From the NCBI GenBank assembly GCA_051646185.1, contig JBOFCS010000119.1, positions 1 to 10,111 on the forward strand: a DNA stretch of 10,111 bases. Direction: 5' to 3'. Positions 1 through 5,330 of this stretch are shown here, piece by piece (the first letter of the stretch is position 1; every line of letters begins with the position of its first letter). Origin of the DNA: JBOFCS01 sp051646185. GTDB taxonomy: Bacteria; Actinomycetota; Actinomycetes; Mycobacteriales; Mycobacteriaceae. The notes below the pieces were generated by a model. The model ran no database searches. It was not told the DNA's origin and was given only the letters and a program-made list of their open reading frames with translations. The position numbers and the translations under genes are program-made.

Positions 1-137
1 AAAACTGTCATTACTGTGGTGTAGGCCAGTTCGCGGTGAGTAGCAAGGGCTTTATGAACCTGACGTACGGTTTGGGGTTCGGGGCTGGACCATAGGTGTT
101 CCATTACTGCTCGTTCGAGTTCTCCTAGGCCTGTCAT
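1..137 (-). CDS. blaI: BlaI/MecI/CopY-family transcriptional repressor, N-terminal part (3' end outside window)
   Basis: On the minus strand an ATG at 137-135 opens a frame that stays open to base 1, giving 45 residues that begin MTGLGELERAVMEHLW and continue through TVRQVHKAL and ELAYTTVMTV. This is the winged-helix DNA-binding domain of the BlaI/MecI family: the LG-x-LE-x-AVM-x-x-LW opening and the AYTTVMTV recognition-helix segment are diagnostic. Family members are homodimeric repressors, usually inactivated by proteolysis through a BlaR1/M56 metallopeptidase encoded next to them; such a gene would lie left of base 1 and is not seen. The in-frame stop TAG four codons upstream of the ATG fixes the start region, although the ribosome site (AGGG two bases before ATG) is poor and translation might be leaderless. 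The gene is divergent from the thioesterase/urease block, as Rv1846c is in M. tuberculosis. Confidence 0.9.
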   Translation of the reverse strand, partial: MTGLGELERAVMEHLWSSPEPQTVRQVHKALATHRELAYTTVMTV

Positions 138-146
138 TACCCTATT

Positions 147-156
147 CTACCGGTAG
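147..156. promoter_or_regulatory. Perfect 10-bp palindrome just upstream of blaI (possible operator)
   Basis: CTACCGGTAG is a perfect palindrome lying 10 bases upstream of the blaI start codon. BlaI-family repressors commonly autoregulate through short dyads containing TAC/GTA half-sites, so this is a plausible autoregulatory site. A further GTAG half-site lies at 166-169. The motif is short, and the assignment rests on position only. Confidence 0.35.
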
Positions 157-200
157 GGGGAGTTTGTAGTGTTGGCAGTTGGTGGGTTGTCTGTAATTTG

Positions 201-229
201 TTGACGAATTGAGCAGCCTATTGAAAATT
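201..229 (+). promoter_or_regulatory. Candidate sigma-70-type promoter (-35 TTGACG, -10 AAAATT)
   Basis: TTGACG at 201-206 matches the -35 consensus at five of six positions. A 17-base spacer leads to AAAATT at 224-229, a weaker -10. Transcription would start near 235-238, inside the iron box at 228-246, which is the geometry expected for a DtxR/IdeR-repressed promoter. There is no rightward gene upstream in this window, so this is the best candidate for driving the terminator-bearing leader of the thioesterase gene. The -10 element is not strong. Confidence 0.45.
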
Positions 230-246
230 AGGTAAGGCTGACCTAT
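228..246. promoter_or_regulatory. Putative DtxR/IdeR iron box
   Basis: TTAGGTAAGGCTGACCTAT matches the 19-bp DtxR/IdeR consensus (TTAGGTTAGGCTAACCTAA) at 16 of 19 positions, including both AGGT/ACCT half-sites. DtxR and IdeR are Fe(II)-dependent repressors of actinobacteria and bind such boxes across promoters when iron is plentiful. The site overlaps the likely -10/start region of the rightward promoter and is 91 bp from the leftward blaI start, so it could affect either gene. The match is read directly from the sequence; regulation is inferred. Confidence 0.65.
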
Positions 247-264
247 GATTAAGTAGATCCATGG

Positions 265-296
265 GAGCTTCCAGGGCTGTGGAAGCTCTTTTCTCT
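265..296 (+). terminator. Intrinsic terminator (rightward) between iron box and thioesterase gene
   Basis: GAGCTTCCA (265-273) and TGGAAGCTC (280-288) form a perfect 9-bp stem with a 6-base loop, followed at once by TTTTCTCT. It is oriented to stop rightward transcription. No rightward gene precedes it in the window, so it can only act on RNA started at the promoter near 201-229 or on RNA antisense to blaI. It is therefore either the end of a very short RNA or an attenuator in front of the thioesterase gene. Confidence 0.75.
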
Positions 297-333
297 AGAT
301 GGGCCTCATGTGCATTGTGCAGGAGGCCCATCT
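297..333. repeat. Perfect 11-bp inverted repeat in the thioesterase leader
   Basis: AGATGGGCCTC (297-307) is repeated in inverted form as GAGGCCCATCT (323-333) around a 15-base loop that itself contains a small TGCA-TTG-TGCA dyad. The stem is GC-rich and has no T-run on either side, so it is not a typical terminator. It begins four bases after the T-tract of the preceding terminator. It may be an RNA structure in the leader or a protein-binding dyad. Confidence 0.6.
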
Positions 334-353
334 GCTCTAATGCATACAGAGCA
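333..353. repeat. Third small inverted repeat in the leader
   Basis: TGCTCT (333-338) and AGAGCA (348-353) form a perfect 6-bp dyad with a 9-base loop directly after the 11-bp inverted repeat and 13 bases before the thioesterase ribosome site. The AGAGC arm can also pair with GCTCT in the terminator arm at 285-289. It is weak alone but is the third stem in a row. Confidence 0.35.
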
Positions 354-366
354 TTTGGCTAAAGAT

Positions 367-373
367 GAGGGAG
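367..373 (+). promoter_or_regulatory. Ribosome binding site deciding the thioesterase start
   Basis: GAGGGAG sits five bases upstream of ATG 379. Upstream in-frame ATGs at 310 and 340 have no such site, and the one at 310 lies in the loop of the inverted repeat. This favours the start at 379. Confidence 0.6.
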
Positions 374-378
374 ATTTT

Positions 379-798
379 ATGGATAAAGTCAGTGTGAGTG
401 CCGAGTCTAAGGCCGCTTTTTTGAATACGGGTTTCGATAATCTTCTAGGCTTGAGCTACACCGAACTTACCTCCGATGGGGTGAGTGCAACCTGGGAAGT
501 TGAGCCGAAACTGCTACAGCCAGCAGGAATTATGCATGGTGGAGTGTACTGTTCTGTCGTGGAAAGTGTTGCTAGTGTGTCTGGCAGTGTTTGGCTCGGC
601 GATCGAGGCTATGTTGTTGGCGTGAACAACAACACGGATTTTTTGCGTGCAACAAAATCTGGAACACTATTCGCCCGTTCTATCCCTATCCATCGGGGAC
701 GTTCCCAGCAGCTATGGCAGGTTAATATCACTGATCCGGCCGGGATATTGGTGGCTAGGGGGCAGGTGCGTCTTCAGAATATGAGTCTTCCAGCATAA
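379..798 (+). CDS. PaaI-family hotdog-fold acyl-CoA thioesterase
   Basis: The 139-residue product has the size and order of a single-domain PaaI/YdiI-type hotdog thioesterase. The active-site signature is GIMHGGVYCSVVES at 51-64, with the His-Gly-Gly turn at 53-55 and Glu62 in the place of the catalytic acidic residue. A segment corresponding to the family's substrate-side strand follows (GVNNNTDFLRATKSG, 81-95), then the HRGRSQQLWQV strand (105-115). These cytosolic enzymes hydrolyse acyl- or aryl-CoA thioesters as homo-oligomers; the substrate cannot be read from the sequence. The start at 379 has a good GAGGGAG ribosome site. An in-frame extension to ATG 310 would add 23 residues outside the fold and run through leader hairpins. 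It precedes ureA by 112 bp on the same strand, as Rv1847 does in M. tuberculosis, and lies behind an iron box and terminator. Confidence 0.88.
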   Translation: MDKVSVSAESKAAFLNTGFDNLLGLSYTELTSDGVSATWEVEPKLLQPAGIMHGGVYCSVVESVASVSGSVWLGDRGYVVGVNNNTDFLRATKSGTLFARSIPIHRGRSQQLWQVNITDPAGILVARGQVRLQNMSLPA

Positions 799-858
799 CC
801 ACTAGGAATCCTCCACTGCAAGATGGTGTAAGGCATGGCAGGATTGGTCAGATTAGAC

Positions 859-877
859 AAAGCTGCAACACAGCTTT
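859..877. promoter_or_regulatory. Perfect inverted repeat upstream of ureA (operator or leader hairpin)
   Basis: AAAGCTG (859-865), CAACA, CAGCTTT (871-877) is a perfect 7-bp dyad with a 5-base centre, ending 33 bases before the ureA start codon. It has no T-run (TTTAAATGAG follows), so it does not look like a terminator for the thioesterase gene. A 19-bp dyad here suits a repressor site or a 5'-leader stem. It does not fit the DtxR consensus or the CTAT-N6-ATAG form I recall for AmtR. No convincing -35/-10 pair was found in 799-910. Confidence 0.45.
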
Positions 878-910
878 AAATGAGATTGCCGAAGTTGGGA
901 AGGGCGGAGA

Positions 911-1213
911 ATGCGGCTTAGTCCCCATGAGCAGGAGCGACTTTTAATTTCCTATGCTGCCGAGTTGGCTCGAAGGAGGCAGGGGCGTGGATTAAAACTT
1001 AATCATCCCGAAAGTGTTGCCCTTATTACGGATCATGTTTTAGAGGGTGCCCGAGATGGCCGCACTGTTGCAGAGTTAATGGCTTCTGGTCGAGAAGTTC
1101 TCAGTCGTGCAGATGTGATGGAGGGAGTCCCCGAGATGCTAGCTGATGTTCAAGTGGAAGCAACTTTTCCGGACGGTACTAAGTTGGTCACGGTCCATCG
1201 CCCGATTTCCTAA
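911..1213 (+). CDS. ureA: Urease subunit gamma
   Basis: The 100-residue product is a full-length urease gamma chain. It opens with the family-typical MRLSPHEQERLLISYAAELA and includes ARRRQGRGLKLNHPESVALI (21-40), LEGARDGRTVAELM and the PEMLADVQVEATFPDGTKLVT tail. Gamma packs against the alpha and beta chains in the (alpha-beta-gamma)3 urease, which hydrolyses urea to ammonia and carbamate in the cytoplasm. The start ATG follows AAGGG at 900-904 with a six-base spacer. It is the first gene of the urease operon and is separated by 34 bp from the ureB start at 1248. In many bacteria gamma and beta are separate as here; in Helicobacter they are fused. Confidence 0.97.
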   Translation: MRLSPHEQERLLISYAAELARRRQGRGLKLNHPESVALITDHVLEGARDGRTVAELMASGREVLSRADVMEGVPEMLADVQVEATFPDGTKLVTVHRPIS

Positions 1214-1232
1214 CGATTATTTGCACGTGCCA

Positions 1233-1240
1233 GAGGAAGG
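1233..1240 (+). promoter_or_regulatory. Ribosome binding site deciding the ureB GTG start
   Basis: GAGGAAGG at 1233-1240 lies seven bases before GTG 1248. That start gives the canonical urease beta opening MIPGEIL, while the longer in-frame ATG at 1146 lies inside ureA and would add 34 unrelated residues. Confidence 0.8.
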
Positions 1241-1247
1241 TCTAATA

Positions 1248-1583
1248 GTGATACCTGGTGAAATATTATGTGTTGCTGGTGAAATCCTTCTCAATGAAGG
1301 TGCGAAACCTATTACTGTGAGTGTCCTTAATACTGCTGATAGGCCGATACAAGTGGGTAGTCATGTGCATTTTCCGCAGTCAAATACGGCATTAGATTTC
1401 GATCGAGACTCTACGTATGGCTTTCGATTAAACATTGCCGCAGGTACTGCTATCAGATTTGAACCAGGAATCCGACAGCAGGTGTCTTTAGTTCCTATTG
1501 CGGGAAGTCGGAAAGTCTTTGGGCTAACGATGAATCCTCCTGGTGCCTTAGATTCTCTGACTGAAAAACGAGATGAACAATGA
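1248..1583 (+). CDS. ureB: Urease subunit beta
   Basis: With the GTG start the product is 111 residues, a normal length for a separate urease beta chain. It begins MIPGEILCVAGEILLNEG, the usual opening of the family, and contains RPIQVGSHVHFPQSN and FRLNIAAGTAIRFEPG, the two best-conserved stretches. Beta covers the surface of the alpha chain and contributes to the trimer contacts. A common family motif reads GSHFHFFEVN; here it reads GSHVHFPQSN, a modest local divergence. The stop codon overlaps the ureC start as ATGA (1580-1583), which suggests coupled translation at equal stoichiometry. A strong ribosome site GAGGAAGG supports the GTG over TTG 1221 and GTG 1227. Confidence 0.95.
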   Translation: MIPGEILCVAGEILLNEGAKPITVSVLNTADRPIQVGSHVHFPQSNTALDFDRDSTYGFRLNIAAGTAIRFEPGIRQQVSLVPIAGSRKVFGLTMNPPGALDSLTEKRDEQ

Positions 1584-3301
1584 CTAAGCTTTCTCGGATA
1601 CGTTATGCCGAATTATTTGGACCAACAACTGGTGACCGCATACGACTAGCTGATACCGATCTTTTGATTGAGATCACTGAAGATCGAAGTGGTGGTCCAG
1701 GGAGAGCCGGGGAAGAGGCTGTCTTTGGTGGGGGGAAAGTGTTGCGTGAGTCTATGGGCCAGGGGCGCGCAACCCGCTCCGAAGGAGCTCCAGATACCGT
1801 GATTACGGGTGTGATCGTTCTTGACTATTGGGGTATTATTAAGACCGACATAGGTATTCGTGATGGTAGAATCACAGCTTTAGGTAAGGCTGGGAATCCG
1901 GACACCATGGATGGGGTGCATCCGCAGCTTGTTGTTGGGCCATCCACAGAGATTATCGCTGGAAATGGTCGGATTATTACTGCAGGTGGAATTGATTGCC
2001 ACGTACACTTTATTTGTCCACAAATTTTGCATGAGGCACTGGGGGGTGGAATAACCACATTGATTGGCGGAGGAACCGGTCCTGCTGAGGGGAGTAAAGC
2101 CACTACGGTCACCCCTGGCTCCTGGCATTTAGGGACAATGCTTGAGGCTCTTGATGCTTGGCCGATGAATATCGCTTTATTGGGAAAAGGTAATACTGTA
2201 AGTACCGAGTCTATGTGGGAGCAATTGCGTGGTGGTGCTTCAGGATTTAAACTCCACGAGGATTGGGGATCGACCCCGGCAGTAATTGATGCCTGCTTGC
2301 GGGTGAGTCAAGATGCAGGTGTACAAGTTGCTTTACATTCAGATACTTTGAATGAAACAGGTTTTGTTGAAAGTACTTTGGCCGCTATAGCGGGGCGAGG
2401 CATTCATGCCTATCACACCGAAGGTGCTGGTGGCGGCCATGCCCCAGATATTATTACCGTCGCTGCACAGAGTCATGTTTTGCCTAGCTCGACTAATCCT
2501 ACTCGCCCGCATACTGTCAATACTCTTGATGAGCATTTAGATATGCTCATGGTATGTCATCATTTAAATCCAAGTGTGCCAGAAGATTTAGCTTTTGCTG
2601 AAAGCCGTATTCGACCGTCAACAATCGCTGCTGAAGATTTACTCCATGATATGGGCGCAATTTCTATGATTGGCAGTGATGCTCAAGCAATGGGCAGAAT
2701 TGGCGAAGTAGTACTACGAACTTGGCAGAGTGCACATGTGATGAAACGCAAGCGGGGTTCACTTGCTGGGGATACCGCTGCCGATAATGTTAGAGCGCAA
2801 CGGTATGTGGCTAAGTACACTATTTGTCCAGCTATTACACACGGGTTAGATGCTGAGGTGGGCTCAATTGAGGTAGGTAAGCTAGCTGATTTAGTGCTAT
2901 GGGAACCAGCATTTTTTGGGGTAAGGCCGCATGCGGTGCTCAAGGGTGGAATGATCGCCTGGGCTGCTATGGGTGATGCGAATGCTTCAATCCCTACTCC
3001 GCAGCCAGTATTGCCTAGACCGATGTTTGGGGCTGAGCCTAAAGCGGCTGCGGCAACTTCTGTGCATTTTGTTTCTGAACAAGCTATAGCCGATGGTTTA
3101 CCGGAGCGGTTAAACTGCGCGCGACGTTTTGTGCCAGTAAAAAATGTACGGGCAGTTACTAAAGTAGATATGCCACATAATGACGCGCAACCGCATATTG
3201 AAGTTGATCCAGATACGTTTACAGTGAAAATTGATGGTGCAGTATGGAAGGAAGCGCCGGTGTCGGAACTTCCTATGGCACAAAGATATTTCCTCTTCTA
3301 A
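1580..3301 (+). CDS. ureC: Urease subunit alpha (catalytic, nickel-binding)
   Basis: The 573-residue product is a complete urease catalytic chain of the amidohydrolase superfamily (family about 567-573). It hydrolyses urea at a dinuclear nickel centre. The nickel ligands and catalytic residues are all present at a constant offset of +7 from Klebsiella UreC numbering: His141 and His143 in HVHF, carbamylated Lys224 and His226 in KLHEDWG, His253 in ALHSDT, His279 in YHTEGAGGGH, flap residues Cys326-His327 in MVCHHL, Arg343, and Asp367 in GSDAQAMGR. The N-terminal metal-independent segment (RYAELFGPTTGDRIRLADTDL) is intact. It overlaps ureB by four bases and ureF by one base (TAATG), so translation is probably coupled. 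Nothing suggests loss of activity. Confidence 0.98.
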   Translation: MTKLSRIRYAELFGPTTGDRIRLADTDLLIEITEDRSGGPGRAGEEAVFGGGKVLRESMGQGRATRSEGAPDTVITGVIVLDYWGIIKTDIGIRDGRITALGKAGNPDTMDGVHPQLVVGPSTEIIAGNGRIITAGGIDCHVHFICPQILHEALGGGITTLIGGGTGPAEGSKATTVTPGSWHLGTMLEALDAWPMNIALLGKGNTVSTESMWEQLRGGASGFKLHEDWGSTPAVIDACLRVSQDAGVQVALHSDTLNETGFVESTLAAIAGRGIHAYHTEGAGGGHAPDIITVAAQSHVLPSSTNPTRPHTVNTLDEHLDMLMVCHHLNPSVPEDLAFAESRIRPSTIAAEDLLHDMGAISMIGSDAQAMGRIGEVVLRTWQSAHVMKRKRGSLAGDTAADNVRAQRYVAKYTICPAITHGLDAEVGSIEVGKLADLVLWEPAFFGVRPHAVLKGGMIAWAAMGDANASIPTPQPVLPRPMFGAEPKAAAATSVHFVSEQAIADGLPERLNCARRFVPVKNVRAVTKVDMPHNDAQPHIEVDPDTFTVKIDGAVWKEAPVSELPMAQRYFLF

Positions 3302-3936
3302 TGACGCAGTGGACGATAGTTCTATCCTTAGCTGATTCACGATTGCCTACAGGCGGACATGTTCATTCAGGCGGAGTTGAGGAAGCGATTTCAAGTGGAC
3401 TTGTTGTCGATATTGCTAGCCTTGAGGCATATTTACGTCGCCGAATTTTAACGTCAGCTTTGGTTGGTGCTGGTATTTCAGCGGCAGTGTGCCGCGGCGA
3501 CCTTGAGTTTAATGCTGCTGAGGATGAGGTGGATTCGCGTACTCCCTCGCCCGCGGCGCGTATTGCTTCGCGTAAACAGGGGAGGGGAATGCTGCGGTTA
3601 GCCAGATATATTTGGGACCAAGGGCAGTGGGATACCCTCCCTGTGGATCCGCATTTTGCTAGTATTGCCGGTTTGGTTGGCAAAGTAGCCGGGCTTTCAC
3701 CTTTTGAGAGTGCACTGGTAGTGGTGTATACCACGATGACGGGAACTGCTGTTGCCGCTCAACGGTTATTGGCATTGGACCCTGCTGAAGTTTCGGCTAT
3801 GACCTTCAGACTTAGTGAGTTATGCGATAAAACTGCTGCGGAGGCTACGGAGTCATTATCTGCGCTGTCTGATCCATTGCTTGATGTACTTGCAGAGCGG
3901 CATTGTTTGCGAGAACAGCCCTTGTTTGTTTCTTAA
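3301..3936 (+). CDS. ureF: Urease accessory protein UreF
   Basis: Starting at the ATG that overlaps the ureC stop (TAATG) the product has 211 residues. The opening residues (LSLADSRLPTGGHVHSGGVEEA, 8-29) match the UreF signature D-S-x-x-P-x-G-x-x-x-H-S-G-G-x-E. The remainder is helical with short conserved blocks (ASRKQGRGMLRLA near 101, PHFASIAGLVGKVAGLS, and a C-terminal LLDVLAERH). UreF bridges UreD and UreG in the complex that carries nickel and CO2 to apo-urease, and it influences UreG GTPase activity. An upstream in-frame ATG at 3244 lies inside ureC and would add 19 residues before the signature, so I prefer 3301. No ureE lies between ureC and ureF. Confidence 0.94.
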   Translation: MTQWTIVLSLADSRLPTGGHVHSGGVEEAISSGLVVDIASLEAYLRRRILTSALVGAGISAAVCRGDLEFNAAEDEVDSRTPSPAARIASRKQGRGMLRLARYIWDQGQWDTLPVDPHFASIAGLVGKVAGLSPFESALVVVYTTMTGTAVAAQRLLALDPAEVSAMTFRLSELCDKTAAEATESLSALSDPLLDVLAERHCLREQPLFVS

Positions 3937-3964
3937 TTTTACCCAGAATCCCTACCAAAGAATT

Positions 3965-3972
3965 GGAGCAGG
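3965..3972 (+). promoter_or_regulatory. Ribosome binding site deciding the ureG GTG start
   Basis: GGAGCAGG at 3965-3972 lies four bases before GTG 3977, with the GGAG core eight bases away. The in-frame ATG at 3815 is deep inside ureF and would add 54 residues encoded in another frame of that gene. Confidence 0.7.
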
Positions 3973-3976
3973 TATC

Positions 3977-4687
3977 GTGCCACCACATCTGATTGATGGG
4001 CAACCTCATACTCATGGCTTGGGTCGACCTCGACGTAAGCGGGATGTGGGGGAGCCAGTTCGAATTGGCATAGGTGGTCCGGTGGGGTCTGGGAAAACCG
4101 CACTGGTAGCAGCCTTATGCAGATCTTTACGTGAGCAGTTATCGCTAGCAGTGTTGACAAACGATATTTACACAACTGAAGATGCCGATTTTCTTCGTCG
4201 GCATGCAGTCCTTCCTGATTCACGGATAACGGCTGTGCAAACCGGTGGATGCCCACATACCGCAATTCGAGACGACATCACGGCAAATTTAGATGCGATT
4301 GACGATCTTATTGCCGCAAATCCGCCTTTGGATCTGATTTTGGTGGAATCTGGCGGAGATAATTTGACGGCAACCTTTTCTTCCGGTCTCATCGATGTGC
4401 AAATATTTGTTATTGATGTTGCAGGCGGAGACAAGGTTCCACGAAAGGGTGGTCCCGGGGTAACTTTTTCAGATCTGTTGGTTATCAATAAGACTGACCT
4501 TGCTTCTCTGGTAGGAGCGGATCTGAAAGTGATGTCTGAGGACGCTGCCCGAGTGAGAGCAGGGCGTCCTACCGCGATGATTTCACTCACCGAAGACCCT
4601 TCGGCCGCGGAGGTGGTGGCATGGGTACACGATCAGATATCTGTTGTGAACCATGCTGATAGCCATGTTGGTGGCAATGAGAACTGA
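3977..4687 (+). CDS. ureG: Urease accessory GTPase UreG (nickel delivery)
   Basis: From GTG 3977 the product has 236 residues. It is a SIMIBI-class GTPase: P-loop GGPVGSGKT at 33-41, the TNDIYTTEDA switch region at 61-70, the Cys-Pro-His nickel-binding motif at 92-94 (GGCPHTAIRDD), ESGGDNLTATFS at 124-135 and the guanine-specificity motif NKTD at 171-174. In the family, a GTP-bound dimer carries nickel through the CPH residues and releases it into urease together with UreF and UreD. The first 15 residues contain three histidines (His4, His11, His13), a short version of the His-rich metal-binding tail seen on some UreG proteins. The protein is about 30 residues longer than the common 205, partly at this end and partly in a C-terminal extension. 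Confidence 0.95.
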   Translation: MPPHLIDGQPHTHGLGRPRRKRDVGEPVRIGIGGPVGSGKTALVAALCRSLREQLSLAVLTNDIYTTEDADFLRRHAVLPDSRITAVQTGGCPHTAIRDDITANLDAIDDLIAANPPLDLILVESGGDNLTATFSSGLIDVQIFVIDVAGGDKVPRKGGPGVTFSDLLVINKTDLASLVGADLKVMSEDAARVRAGRPTAMISLTEDPSAAEVVAWVHDQISVVNHADSHVGGNEN

Positions 4688-5327
4688 ACTCACGATTGTT
4701 GCTTCACCATCTCGGAGCCCGCGTATCCATGCTTCAGGGGGACTGTCGGCGCGATTGGCAAGCGATGGGGTAGTCCATATCATTAGTACAGCCGCTACCC
4801 CTTTAGGTGGGGATGAGATTTTTGTTCGGGTAATTGTTGAAGAACTTGCTGCATTAACAATTCATACGGTTGCGGCAACAGTGGTGTTACCAGGTGTTGA
4901 ATGCGATGATTCGTATTCAGTCTGGTCGTATGAGGTGGAACAGGGGGCAAGTTTGCGGGCAATCCCACAGGCAATGATCGTGGCAGCGCATTCAGTCCAC
5001 AGATCTATGGCTACTGTTCATGCTGCAGCCAGCTCGCGGATACTACTTAGAGAACAGGTTCAGATTGGCCGTTGTGGTGAAGGCAATGGATTCTGGTCGG
5101 GCGAGATTGATGCCACAATTGAGGATCGGCCCCTACTGAGACATCGGGTTGAACTAGGGCAAACGGCGGTAGGTAGCGATAGTATTGCCGCGCCAAGGGC
5201 TAGTATTAGTGAACTTATTTATCCTGGCACAGAACACAAAGACCCACCGGTAAACTCAGTGTCAATGACACTGGCTCGCGGTGGGTCTTTACTGTCTTGG
5301 CAGGGGCAAACACTATTCACGCAGTAG
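4677..5327 (+). CDS. ureD: Urease accessory protein UreD (UreH)
   Basis: The product has 216 residues from ATG 4677, an 11-bp overlap with ureG. It is the short actinobacterial form of UreD; enterobacterial ones are about 270. Conserved blocks are STAATPLGGDE at 37-47, the AATVVLPG segment at 66-73, and LARGGSLLSW near the end. UreD binds apo-urease and, with UreF and UreG, forms the activation scaffold through which nickel passes. ATGs at 4653 and 4665 are in frame but lie deeper in ureG and none of the three has a strong ribosome site; the family usually starts close to RTELTI, so 4677 is preferred. The 3' end of the gene contains a nested hairpin (5238-5290) ahead of the stop codon, and the stop is only three bases from the convergent ndh stop. 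Confidence 0.9.
   Translation: MRTELTIVASPSRSPRIHASGGLSARLASDGVVHIISTAATPLGGDEIFVRVIVEELAALTIHTVAATVVLPGVECDDSYSVWSYEVEQGASLRAIPQAMIVAAHSVHRSMATVHAAASSRILLREQVQIGRCGEGNGFWSGEIDATIEDRPLLRHRVELGQTAVGSDSIAAPRASISELIYPGTEHKDPPVNSVSMTLARGGSLLSWQGQTLFTQ
5238..5290. terminator. Nested bidirectional terminator-like hairpin inside the 3' end of ureD
   Basis: AAAGACCCACCG (5238-5249) pairs perfectly with CGGTGGGTCTTT (5279-5290), and inside it CAGTGTC (5257-5263) pairs with GACACTG (5267-5273) around a three-base loop. Both strands end the stem in TCTTT with only a short T-run. On the minus strand it lies 41 bases after the ndh stop, a normal terminator position. On the plus strand it lies within ureD, 35 bases before the stop codon, so stopping there would leave a message without a stop codon. 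I read it chiefly as the ndh terminator. Confidence 0.6.
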
Positions 5328-5330
5328 TGA

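Noticed and set aside
310..378. Upstream in-frame ATGs (310, 340) as start of the thioesterase
   Set aside because: ATG 310 lies in the loop of an 11-bp inverted repeat, neither has a good ribosome site, and the added residues lie outside the hotdog domain; ATG 379 has GAGGGAG at the right distance.
1146..1247. Long N-terminal extension of UreB starting inside ureA
   Set aside because: The extension is an out-of-frame reading of ureA; GTG 1248 gives the canonical MIPGEIL opening and has GAGGAAGG seven bases upstream.
3815..3976. Long N-terminal extension of UreG starting inside ureF
   Set aside because: It is encoded in another frame of ureF and shows no UreG similarity; GTG 3977 with GGAGCAGG upstream gives a protein of sensible length.
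3363..4590. Open antisense frames of 108-140 codons opposite ureF and ureG (3363-3734, 3939-4265, 4168-4590)
   Set aside because: They show no recognisable domain and lie opposite well-supported conserved genes; they are best explained as shadows of the sense codon bias.
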